13,782 nucleotides of DNA from CAZTXD01 sp964617995. GTDB lineage: Bacteria > Actinomycetota > Acidimicrobiia > Spongiisociales > ZC4RG35. A program made the translations under genes and the position numbers. Position 1 is the first letter of the stretch; every line of letters begins with the position of its first letter. Positions 1 to 6,915 of this stretch are shown piece by piece. The DNA lies in contig CAZTXD010000102.1 of NCBI GenBank assembly GCA_964617995.1, positions 1 through 13,782 on the forward strand, read 5' to 3'. The notes under the pieces were generated by a model. That model ran no database searches. It was not told where the DNA came from and saw nothing but the letters and a program-made list of their open reading frames with translations.

Positions 1-111
1 CCTACTGAGATACCGCAAAGACCCGCACACCGACCCTGATGCGCCGAAGCAAGCTTGCCGTTGGTCGGTTCCGCCACGCCGGCGTGCACTGCAGGCGGTA
101 GGTGCTGCAAT

Positions 112-146
112 GAGAGAGGGTGGGGTCCTAGACCCCACCCTCTCTC
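112..146 (-). terminator. Perfect 16-bp hairpin closing the HYR/PxKF gene
   Basis: Positions 112-127 and 131-146 are exact reverse complements around the 3-nt loop CTA, starting 20 nt past the stop of the secreted-protein gene. The stem is very GC-rich. The RNA of the minus-strand gene would continue ATTGCAGC after the stem, so there is no proper U-tract. It may stop transcription through stem strength alone, act in both directions, or protect the 3' end. Positions 1-111 hold no gene I can support. Confidence 0.7.
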
Positions 147-165
147 TACCCCCTCAGCGTTCGGA

Positions 166-1464
166 CTACTTGGTCAGCTTGAAGTTGGCAGTGAAGACCT
201 GCCCGTCGATCAGCTTCACCTGAAGCTGGCGGCAGGTTCCCGCCCATCCCTTGTCAGTCTTCCAGACGTAGTTGTACTGATCGGTGAGTGAGTCGTAGCT
301 GAGGCTGCTGCCGCCAGCTGTGACTGTCTCTTCGATCGTGTCTTGGTACCCAAGATCGCAGGCGATCGGAACCGTCCTTGGATAGCCAGTGGCGAAGATG
401 CCCATGCCTTGGTTCCCGCTCAGGCTGAACTTGACAGGGATGGCGCTACCCGCCTTGGCCACGTTCATCGTCGGGAGATTGTCGACCGGCCGGAAGAAGC
501 CCGTCCAGGCGTAGGTGACCGTCACCTCGAAGGTATTGCTTCCTGTGTTGCCCGAGCCATCGGTCGCAGAGCACGTGACAGTGGTCGTACCTACCGGAAA
601 GGAACTGCCGGAAGCCGGAGTGCAGGTCGCTGTCAGGGCTCCCCACACGATGTCGGTAGCTGATGCCCCCGAGTAGTTGACGATCGCCTGCGAGTTACTC
701 GTGGCCGTTGTCGTGATGTCGGCCGGCACCGTCACGTCGGGCGGGGTCGTGTCAATGACGGTCACTTCGAACGACCCCGAGTCTGTGAGCCCTCCACTGT
801 CTTCCACTGTGCACGACACAGTATGAGGCCCTCCGAGGGTGAAGAAGCTTCCACTCGCGGGGGAGCATTGGACGTCGCCGCTCAGGTCTCCGTCCTCAGT
901 ATCCGATGCGGACACCGAGAACGTCACGTTCGCTCCGCCGAGAGTGTTTCCCTCGACCGTCATATCGGCTGGGAGGACCAGCACTGGTGGCGTGTTGGAC
1001 GGCGGTGCAGCTTGCACGTGAAGCGTGAAGTTGGCGTTGTTTGTGTAGCTCCCCGTGCCCGAGTCAACGATGCTGGTCACGTTGATGGCGTAGCTGCCAG
1101 GCGTGTTCGAGCTGAACGTTACCTGCTTCGCGCCGCTTCCCGCGTTGCACTGAGTGAACAACAGAGTCGTTGTTGACGCGGTCACTCCTGCCGGCACGTT
1201 GAGGGTCACAGTGGCGGAGGTTCCATCAGCGGCGTTACAGCCTGGAAGACCATCACCGCCCTCCGCCTGGATCCAATAAGTGACAGTGGTGCTGTCGCCG
1301 GCGGTGATCGTGTCGTTCCCGCCCGCTACGACATTGTTCTGCACAGTGTCCGCCCACGCCACCGCTGTCAGTACCAGTAGCATCGCGAGTGAGAGCGGGA
1401 GTGCCCACCCTTTTGAGATGCGCCGAAGTCTCGGCGCGAGGTGTCTACCTCCCCTATGGATCAT
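166..1464 (-). CDS. Secreted HYR-domain / PxKF-domain protein
   Basis: This 432-residue protein is probably exported and extracellular. Residues 1-38 form a signal peptide: an Arg/Lys-rich start, a hydrophobic core at about 21-36, and an AWA cleavage site before Asp39. Residues 39-152 form an Ig-like beta-domain rich in Thr, Ser and Gly. Two HYR-type domains follow (about 159-237 and 240-318), each with the Pro-x-Asp-x-Thr opening and a paired Cys. A C-terminal PxKF-type domain (about 319-432) carries PVKF at 343-346. HYR domains are Ig-like modules linked to adhesion or surface display; that role here is inference. No LPXTG motif or C-terminal membrane helix is present. I chose the ATG at 1464 because AGGAGG lies 6 nt upstream. 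A GTG at 1518 would add 18 residues but has no ribosome site. A hairpin follows the gene, and a repeated CCGGTAG motif lies in its upstream region. Confidence 0.85.
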   Translation of the reverse strand: MIHRGGRHLAPRLRRISKGWALPLSLAMLLVLTAVAWADTVQNNVVAGGNDTITAGDSTTVTYWIQAEGGDGLPGCNAADGTSATVTLNVPAGVTASTTTLLFTQCNAGSGAKQVTFSSNTPGSYAINVTSIVDSGTGSYTNNANFTLHVQAAPPSNTPPVLVLPADMTVEGNTLGGANVTFSVSASDTEDGDLSGDVQCSPASGSFFTLGGPHTVSCTVEDSGGLTDSGSFEVTVIDTTPPDVTVPADITTTATSNSQAIVNYSGASATDIVWGALTATCTPASGSSFPVGTTTVTCSATDGSGNTGSNTFEVTVTYAWTGFFRPVDNLPTMNVAKAGSAIPVKFSLSGNQGMGIFATGYPRTVPIACDLGYQDTIEETVTAGGSSLSYDSLTDQYNYVWKTDKGWAGTCRQLQVKLIDGQVFTANFKLTK

Positions 1465-1470
1465 TGCAAG

Positions 1471-1476
1471 CCTCCT
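1471..1476 (-). promoter_or_regulatory. Ribosome binding site that fixes the HYR/PxKF start
   Basis: On the minus strand AGGAGG lies 6 nt before the ATG at 1464. It supports this start over the in-frame GTG at 1518, which has no Shine-Dalgarno sequence. Confidence 0.8.
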
Positions 1477-1575
1477 GGCTGTCGCGCAGGGTCCGCGGTG
1501 GTCCCCGCCCCATATCACTGAGGAGGCATCGTGAGTGGTCGGGGGTCGTCTCGCAATACCCGGCGTGGGTAAAGA

Positions 1576-1620
1576 CGCCTACCGGATGCAGTCAAATCGT
1601 CTACCGGATCCCGGTAGACG
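1576..1620 (-). promoter_or_regulatory. Repeated CCGGTAG half-sites: operator and/or terminator
   Basis: On the minus strand ATCCGGTAGACG (1609-1598) and ATCCGGTAGGCG (1587-1576) form a direct repeat 22 bp apart, two helical turns. The upstream copy is also one arm of a perfect 10-bp inverted repeat (1598-1607 with 1611-1620, loop ATC). A TTGACT hexamer (1595-1590) lies between the two direct copies and could be a -35 box for the HYR/PxKF gene. The inverted repeat begins 3 nt after the LuxR gene stop, so it could also terminate that gene, but only ATTTG follows the stem. I favour an operator because of the third, helically phased copy, without excluding a double role. Confidence 0.5.
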
Positions 1621-1623
1621 CCC

Positions 1624-2196
1624 TCAGATATTGGAGGAGTTGACGAGTAGAGCCAGCTCCCGGCGACTGCGGACACCCGTCTTCCTGAGGATGTTCTTGA
1701 CATGGGTGCCGGCGGTGGCGGGGGCGATGAAGAGGATCTCGGCGATCTCGGCGTCAGAGATGTGGCCTTCGGCGATGGTTCGGAGCACTTCGATCTCCCG
1801 GTTGGTGAACCCGAATTCGGTGAGGCTGGAGCCACTGAGCAGCTTGTCGGACACCGCCGAGGCAACGCGGTCGGCGCTCTTCAGCGATCGAGCGTGGCGC
1901 CGGATGACCAGGATCCCGATGAGGCCGAAGACGGTAGCTCCCAGTGACTGGACGAGGTGCCACTCGGAGAGGATGAACGAGCCCAGCCGTCCGTCGAACC
2001 AGCCGATATGAACGCCGACGACGACGAGACGGGTGATTGCCCCGATGACGAACGCAGCTGCCACCGCGGCGAGAGCCCCTGAGAGAACCCTTATCCGTGG
2101 GGACTCCTCGACTCTCCAGCGACTCCACGCCCAGATTCCCAATCCCGCGAACAGGGAGGCGTTGATCGCGATGATGGAGAACAGAATTACGCCCAC
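1624..2196 (-). CDS. Membrane-anchored LuxR-type transcriptional regulator
   Basis: This 190-residue protein has three hydrophobic segments (about 3-23, 37-62 and 77-98), a basic stretch after the third (RRHARSLK), a short linker, and a C-terminal LuxR/GerE helix-turn-helix at about 128-185. The HTH shows the expected pattern: TNREIEVLRTIAEG, then IAEIL and a THVKNILRKTGV recognition helix. There is no receiver domain, so the membrane part probably senses or tethers; the signal is unknown. The start is a GTG with a weak GAGG 4 nt upstream and no better alternative nearby. The next gene on the same strand encodes the secreted HYR/PxKF protein, 159 nt downstream, with operator-like repeats between them. 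Control of that gene is a reasonable but untested inference. Confidence 0.85.
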   Translation of the reverse strand: MGVILFSIIAINASLFAGLGIWAWSRWRVEESPRIRVLSGALAAVAAAFVIGAITRLVVVGVHIGWFDGRLGSFILSEWHLVQSLGATVFGLIGILVIRRHARSLKSADRVASAVSDKLLSGSSLTEFGFTNREIEVLRTIAEGHISDAEIAEILFIAPATAGTHVKNILRKTGVRSRRELALLVNSSNI

Positions 2197-2485
2197 GGCG
2201 CCTCGGCCCCCAGTCCCGACGAGGATGTTCGCATCGCAACAGCATGGGCCATCGGAGGGGCAACCGGGTTAGGGCCTCTGACTTATTTGAACAGGAAAGC
2301 CCACCTTCCGGATTACGTCCCGGTGCAAAAGCTGGCACCTCGCGGGCAATGAATGATTCGGGGAACGGTTTCTACGTCTCGGCTGCCTAGCACCTTGTCG
2401 ATGAGAGCGTGGATCCTCGGGTACCGCTTGTCGCTGCTTGTTCGGATGGGCGAGATCGGGCCATGCCCACGCTGGCAACTGCCCT
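2197..2485. other. Intergenic region with a faint decayed reading frame
   Basis: This 289-bp gap lies between the SARP-type gene and the LuxR gene and should hold the LuxR promoter, but I see no convincing -35/-10 pair. On the minus strand one frame is open from about 2489 to a TAA at 2315-2313. It has a protein-like composition and mostly G/C third positions but no good start codon. It may be a remnant of a lost gene or chance. I do not recognise the sequence. Confidence 0.3.
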
Positions 2486-5400
2486 CTAACGAAGGGTAGC
2501 CAGCATCGAGCGCGCCTGCGAGGCGGCCATCAGATTGCCCTTCTCCTCGTATGAGCGGATCGCCTCGTCCATCTCCTCATGGGCAGCTTCCTCCCGTCCG
2601 CACGTCATGAGCGTGCGAGCAAGATCCATCTGAGCGTCGGCGCGGAGATTGAGCATCTCCGCCGGTACCACCTCGATGGCGGCACGGGCGAGACGAACCG
2701 CATCCTCGGGCTCGCCACCGGCGGCCAACGTCAACGCTCGCGCCGATCGCCACCGGGCTTGGGGGGTGACGCTTTCGGCCGGGGCCTGTGACCGGCTCAA
2801 CTCCGCCATCTCGGCAGCTTCGTCGAGGTTCCCCTGGTCGAACAGGACCCGTGACAGCAGGGCGGCAGCCTCGGAGGTCTCCTCCCGGATCTCCATGTCG
2901 AGATCCAACTGAAGGGCCCGTCTGAGCTGATCCTCGGCGGAATCGAGGGCGCCTGCCAGGATCTCCACCTCGGCATGACGTTTGCCGAGGAGCGTCAGGG
3001 GACGACGAGCCCGAGCCCTCTCTTTGAAGAGAGTCTCAGCGTGGGCGATCATCTCGCGAGCACGATCGAACTCACCGATCATTGCATGGAGGTGGGCCAG
3101 TATCGGCAACACCGCCGCGATCCTCTTGTCTCTCCACAGCGCCAACTCCTCGCATTCCTCGATGCAGCGGGATACCGGTGTCGGACCAACCTCGAGAGCG
3201 GTGGCGAGCATCCTGCGAGCACCGAGCTGCTCCCGGCTGCTGTCGGATCGGTCGGCGTGCTCCAGCTCCAGGCGGACCACTTCTTCCATCTCCGCAATTC
3301 GACCCCGCCGCCTGGAAACCTCTCCGAGCACGAAGAGCGCCTGCGCCATTCGGGCATCGTCGCCGGCGGCCTCATAGTGGGTCCCGGCCGCGGTGGCCAG
3401 CTCGGCGATTTCCTCGAGGGTCATGGGGTCCGGTCCGGTGGCGAAACGGACCCGAATCCTCTCCAGCTCGAGAACGATTCGAGTATTCGAGGCTTCGGGC
3501 TCGGTAGCCAGCATGTCCGAGAGCACCGAGTCGGCTTTGCCGTGTCGACCCATCGTCTCGTGGGCCTCCGCGAGTCGAAAACTCACCTCCCACTGCGAGG
3601 GGTGGTCGGAGGGCAGGAGCCTCCTGGCCCGGTCGAGGAGGCTCTCCGCTCCGGCGGCGTCAAAGCGGGTGGTGAAGGCACGGAGGCCGGCATCTCCCAG
3701 CTTCTCACCGGCTCGAACAGCGAGTCCCCGGGTGCGGTCGTCGAGGATCCCCAGGTCAGTTCGGTACCGGTGGGCCCGCTCGAGGTGATGTCCAATGCTC
3801 TCATCGAGTTCCCTGCCGCCTTCGGCTTCCAGCCAGTCTGCGGCTCGCTCGTGTAACTCGGCGCGTGTTTGCATCGTCATGCTGCGGTAGGCGGCCTGCT
3901 GGATGAGAGCGTGACGAAAGCCGGACTCTTCCTGATCCGAGCCGACTCCGGCAAGCATCAGCTCCTTCCGCTGCAGTGTGTGAAGGTGCCTGGGAGCATG
4001 TCGCCGAGCCGGCTCGGGTAGCAGGGAGATGAGGGCCGCCACCGGGAATCGGCGGCCCAGCACCGAGGCGGCCCGGATCAGGTCGCGCTCAGCCGGTCCC
4101 AGGCGGTCGATACGAGCGGCGAGGAGTGCCTGCACTGTGGCCGGGACCTTGAACTCGCCTTCCTCCCCGATCGTGGCTACAAGCTGCTCGACGAAGAGAG
4201 GGTTCCCTTGGGCCGTGTCCAGGAGGCGGACGACAACTTCGGTGGGCACCATCCTCCCTCCGAGACGGGTTGCCGCCAGGCGTCTGCTCGTTTCTGGAGT
4301 CAGCGGTCCCAAGGCCATTGATCGGGAGCCTTCAAGCCAATCGGGGTGCTCATCGCGGAGCTCTGGTCTGGCCACACAGAGGAGAAGGAGGGGTCCCTGG
4401 ACGCTCTTGGTGAGGTAATCGATGAGATCGAGGAGGGTGGGTCGAGCCCAATGGAGGTCCTCTACGACCAGGACCACCGGGCGGTGACGGGCCAATGCCT
4501 CGAAGAAGCGACGAATCATGGGGAACAGGGCAGCGGTGGGTCTGCCTCCCTCCTCCGACCCCATGACGGCCATCACACCGTTGGCGATCTCATCGGCGTC
4601 ATTCTCCTCCCCTAGCAGCTCGAGAAGCGCTCCGGTCTCCACCCGGCCCGCGCCAGCCTGAACGATCTCTCGCAGGGGCCAGAACGTGTTTCCCTCCCCG
4701 TAGGCGGGACAGTGGCCCGTGAGTACTCTGGCTACCGCCTCCAGCTTCGACGTCAACTCGCGGGCGAGACGTGACTTGCCGATGCCGGGCTCGCCCAACA
4801 GAGTCAGGCGCAGAGGCCTTCCCTCGCCGGCTACCTCCTCGTATGCGGCCCGCAGCTCGCGCAGCTCCTCCTCCCGATCCACCATCGGGCTCTGCCCGGT
4901 GGGCGGGAAAGGGGCCACGCCGGGCATCAGGTCCAACACTCTCCACACGGCTCGACGTGGATCGCCGTCGCCTCCGACCTTCCGCGGCTCGCTCAGGACG
5001 CCCCTTCCGACGAGCAGACGTGTGACCGCTCCGATGAGAATCTCGCCTTCCTCGGCCGCTTGGTGAAGCTGCGTCGCTCCCCTGACTGGGTTCCCGGATG
5101 CATCACCGGCAGCCCGTTCGACGACCACCTCGCCGGTCTCGATGCCGCTGCGGGCACTCAACCGGACGCTGGCGGTCTCGCCCAGGTCGTTGTTGGTCGC
5201 CGTCAGGAGATGACGAAGGTCGACAGCGGCTCGCACTGCGCGCAAGGCGTCGTCCTCACGCGCCAGCGGCAGACCGAATGTGCCGACCAGGATGTCGCCC
5301 ATGGTCCTGTCGACGTTCCCGCCGTGTCCCATGACGACCGCATCAGCCCTACGGAAGAACGTCTCCAAGACCCGCCGTGAGACCTCGGTATCGGGGGCCT

Positions 5401-6265
5401 CACCCGTATCGGTGGCGGTGGTTACATCGACGGCCATTACGGTCACGGTCTTGCGTTCTTCCGGTATCCAGCGTTGTTCGCCGACCGGGGGATGGGACGG
5501 GAGGACTGGTTCCGGGTCGAGGGTCGGGTCCTGGCGAAGTATCAACTCCTCGAGGTGTTGCAGCGAGGGTCCCGGGTCGAGCCCCATCTCGTCGATCAGG
5601 GCGGTGCGGAAATCGGCATAGACCCGAAGCGCCTCGGTCTGACGACTGCCGCGATAGAGCGCCAGCATGAGGAGACCGCGCAAACCCTCGCGCAGGGGAT
5701 GCGCGGCGACCAGCCCCTCCAGCTCCCCCACCACCTCTCGGTGCCGGCCGGCAGCAAGATCGGATTCGACCCGCTTCTCCACGGCGGCGAGTCGGAGTTC
5801 TTCCAGCTCGGCGATCTCGGCTTGGGCGAAGGGCTCATAGAGGAAGTCGGCCAATGCGGGACCCCGCCACAGGGCCAGGGCACGGCGCAGCAGCTCCGCA
5901 GCTCGTTCCGGTTGAGCCTCGGCGGCCTCGGCAACCAAACGGCGGAAACGGTTGGAGTCGATGTGCACCGGACCCAGATCCAGGAGATAGCCGGGCGGTC
6001 GCGTGAGGAGGATCGCCGGCTGCTCGCCCTTGCCCCGTTGTGGTTCCAGACGCCTCCGGAGGTTGGAGACGAGTCCTTGCAGGGCGGTCTCGACGGTGGG
6101 TGGCGGAGACTCACCCCACAGCTCGTCGATGAGCCGATCGACGGAGACCACCTCGCCCGCCTTCAGTGTGAGCAGACCCAGCAGGGATCGGGCGCGACCC
6201 GTGGGCAGCGGCACCGGCACACCGCCGTCGACGACCTCGGTCGGTCCCAAGATGCGAACCTCCAC
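2486..6265 (-). CDS. SARP/AfsR-type regulator: wHTH-BTAD-cyclase-like-AAA-TPR
   Basis: This is a 1259-residue multidomain regulator. Residues 1-75 form an OmpR-type winged helix and about 97-245 a BTAD domain, the SARP pair that binds promoter direct repeats. About 271-430 is a class III nucleotide-cyclase homology domain: the metal Asp positions are kept (D280, D324), but the transition-state Asn and Arg positions are R395 and Q399, so it is probably a sensor or binding domain without cyclase activity. About 458-700 is an AAA/STAND-type ATPase with Walker A GEPGIGKS (491-498) and Walker B VVLVVED (597-603). About 830-1259 is alpha-helical and TPR-like. The start is GTG with AGGAGG 6 nt upstream. 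Such proteins couple ligand or protein sensing by the ATPase/TPR part to transcription. An 11-bp tandem repeat lies 56 nt upstream, so self-regulation or control of the divergent ABM-like gene is plausible. Confidence 0.9.
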   Translation of the reverse strand: MEVRILGPTEVVDGGVPVPLPTGRARSLLGLLTLKAGEVVSVDRLIDELWGESPPPTVETALQGLVSNLRRRLEPQRGKGEQPAILLTRPPGYLLDLGPVHIDSNRFRRLVAEAAEAQPERAAELLRRALALWRGPALADFLYEPFAQAEIAELEELRLAAVEKRVESDLAAGRHREVVGELEGLVAAHPLREGLRGLLMLALYRGSRQTEALRVYADFRTALIDEMGLDPGPSLQHLEELILRQDPTLDPEPVLPSHPPVGEQRWIPEERKTVTVMAVDVTTATDTGEAPDTEVSRRVLETFFRRADAVVMGHGGNVDRTMGDILVGTFGLPLAREDDALRAVRAAVDLRHLLTATNNDLGETASVRLSARSGIETGEVVVERAAGDASGNPVRGATQLHQAAEEGEILIGAVTRLLVGRGVLSEPRKVGGDGDPRRAVWRVLDLMPGVAPFPPTGQSPMVDREEELRELRAAYEEVAGEGRPLRLTLLGEPGIGKSRLARELTSKLEAVARVLTGHCPAYGEGNTFWPLREIVQAGAGRVETGALLELLGEENDADEIANGVMAVMGSEEGGRPTAALFPMIRRFFEALARHRPVVLVVEDLHWARPTLLDLIDYLTKSVQGPLLLLCVARPELRDEHPDWLEGSRSMALGPLTPETSRRLAATRLGGRMVPTEVVVRLLDTAQGNPLFVEQLVATIGEEGEFKVPATVQALLAARIDRLGPAERDLIRAASVLGRRFPVAALISLLPEPARRHAPRHLHTLQRKELMLAGVGSDQEESGFRHALIQQAAYRSMTMQTRAELHERAADWLEAEGGRELDESIGHHLERAHRYRTDLGILDDRTRGLAVRAGEKLGDAGLRAFTTRFDAAGAESLLDRARRLLPSDHPSQWEVSFRLAEAHETMGRHGKADSVLSDMLATEPEASNTRIVLELERIRVRFATGPDPMTLEEIAELATAAGTHYEAAGDDARMAQALFVLGEVSRRRGRIAEMEEVVRLELEHADRSDSSREQLGARRMLATALEVGPTPVSRCIEECEELALWRDKRIAAVLPILAHLHAMIGEFDRAREMIAHAETLFKERARARRPLTLLGKRHAEVEILAGALDSAEDQLRRALQLDLDMEIREETSEAAALLSRVLFDQGNLDEAAEMAELSRSQAPAESVTPQARWRSARALTLAAGGEPEDAVRLARAAIEVVPAEMLNLRADAQMDLARTLMTCGREEAAHEEMDEAIRSYEEKGNLMAASQARSMLATLR

Positions 6266-6320
6266 CCCGGCCCTCCTTCCACAGTCACCGTACCAGTGCG
6301 CTTCCTTCAGAGGTCGGGCG

Positions 6321-6342
6321 GTTCATTAGCGGTTCGTTAGCG
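6321..6342. promoter_or_regulatory. 11-bp tandem direct repeat, SARP/PhoP-box-like
   Basis: GTTCATTAGCG (6321-6331) is followed directly by GTTCGTTAGCG (6332-6342), 10 of 11 bases identical. Heptamers repeating every 11 bp are the known binding pattern of SARP and other OmpR-type winged-helix regulators in actinobacteria (the PHO box uses GTTCACC units). The site lies between the SARP-type gene and the divergent ABM-like gene, so it could serve either. Which protein binds is inference. Confidence 0.5.
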
Positions 6343-6355
6343 CCGTCCTCCAAGC

Positions 6356-6384
6356 TTGGCGGAGATGCCGAGTGGACATGTGAT
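6356..6384 (+). promoter_or_regulatory. Candidate promoter of the leader ORF and ABM-like gene
   Basis: TTGGCG (6356-6361) and TGTGAT (6379-6384) are spaced by 17 bp and each match the sigma-70-like consensus at 4 of 6 positions. The pair lies just downstream of the 11-bp tandem repeat and about 30 nt before the leader-ORF start. The match is weak. Confidence 0.3.
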
Positions 6385-6414
6385 CGTACGAACTACAAGA
6401 GGAGGGTTCCCACG

Positions 6415-6462
6415 ATGGGTACCTCGATCGGCAAGCGAATAGAGAAGGGAAGGTCGTCATGA
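6415..6462 (+). CDS. 15-codon leader ORF, ATGA-coupled to the next gene
   Basis: The ORF reads MGTSIGKRIEKGRSS and has a strong AGGAGG (6400-6405) 9 nt before its ATG, stronger than the site used by the gene behind it. Its TGA (6460-6462) overlaps the ATG of the ABM-like gene (6459-6461) in an ATGA junction, the usual geometry of translational coupling. The peptide is basic and has no run of a single amino-acid codon, so it does not look like a classic amino-acid attenuator. It could be a coupling leader or a real small protein. The chance of a spurious ORF is not negligible at this length. Confidence 0.45.
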   Translation: MGTSIGKRIEKGRSS

Positions 6463-6857
6463 CTCAGCCGTTCATCTGGATCGGCATCCACAAGGTCAAG
6501 GAAGGGAAGGCGGAGGAGCTCAAGGAGATGCTGAAGGCGTTCCCCGACTTCATCGAGAGGAACGAGCCCCGTCTCCTCGGCTTCAACTTCTACATGGACG
6601 AGGATGAGACACGGGTGGCTGTGGTTCAGATCCACCCCGACGCCGACTCCTTCGAGTTCCACATGAAGGTCGCCGGCGAGCACATATCCCAGTCCTATCA
6701 GTATCTGGAGGAGACCTTGAGCACGCAGATCTATGGCGCTCCTTCAGAACGGGTCCTCGAGATGGTCGAGCAGCTCAGGCAGGAAGCCGGGCAGGAAGAG
6801 ACATTGAGTGTCGTGTCTCAGCCCCTCTCCGGCTTCACCCGCCTAGGGGACGGTTGA
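6459..6857 (+). CDS. Small ABM-like alpha+beta-barrel protein, function unknown
   Basis: This 132-residue soluble protein has no signal peptide or membrane segment. The N-terminal 90 residues alternate strand and helix as in dimeric alpha+beta barrels of the antibiotic-biosynthesis-monooxygenase (ABM) type: a first strand IWIGIHKV, a Lys/Glu-rich helix (about 17-32), strands around LLGFNFYMDE and RVAVVQIHP, and a helix with His near 68-78. The last 40 residues are charged and helical. I do not recognise a specific family. Members of this fold include small monooxygenases, isomerases and ligand-binding proteins. The ATG follows GGGAAGG with short spacing and overlaps the leader-ORF stop. The gene is divergent from the large SARP-type regulator, which could control it. 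It faces the aconitase gene with a 58-bp convergent gap that has no clear terminator. Confidence 0.65.
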   Translation: MTQPFIWIGIHKVKEGKAEELKEMLKAFPDFIERNEPRLLGFNFYMDEDETRVAVVQIHPDADSFEFHMKVAGEHISQSYQYLEETLSTQIYGAPSERVLEMVEQLRQEAGQEETLSVVSQPLSGFTRLGDG

Positions 6858-6915
6858 ACCGCCTCCCAGTCAGACATCCGACAGAGGGCCACGAACCAGC
6901 CTGGAGCCCTTGAGT

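Noticed and set aside
1465..1518. N-terminal extension of the HYR/PxKF protein from GTG 1518
   Set aside because: No ribosome site before 1518, while AGGAGG precedes the ATG at 1464, which leads directly into a signal peptide.
2975..3856. Long plus-strand open frame inside the SARP-type regulator
   Set aside because: It is antisense to a gene with clear domains, and its sequence has no family features. High GC opens such frames.
5474..6340. 288-codon plus-strand frame antisense to the wHTH-BTAD region
   Set aside because: A mirror frame of the conserved winged-helix and BTAD coding sequence. It also covers the promoter region.
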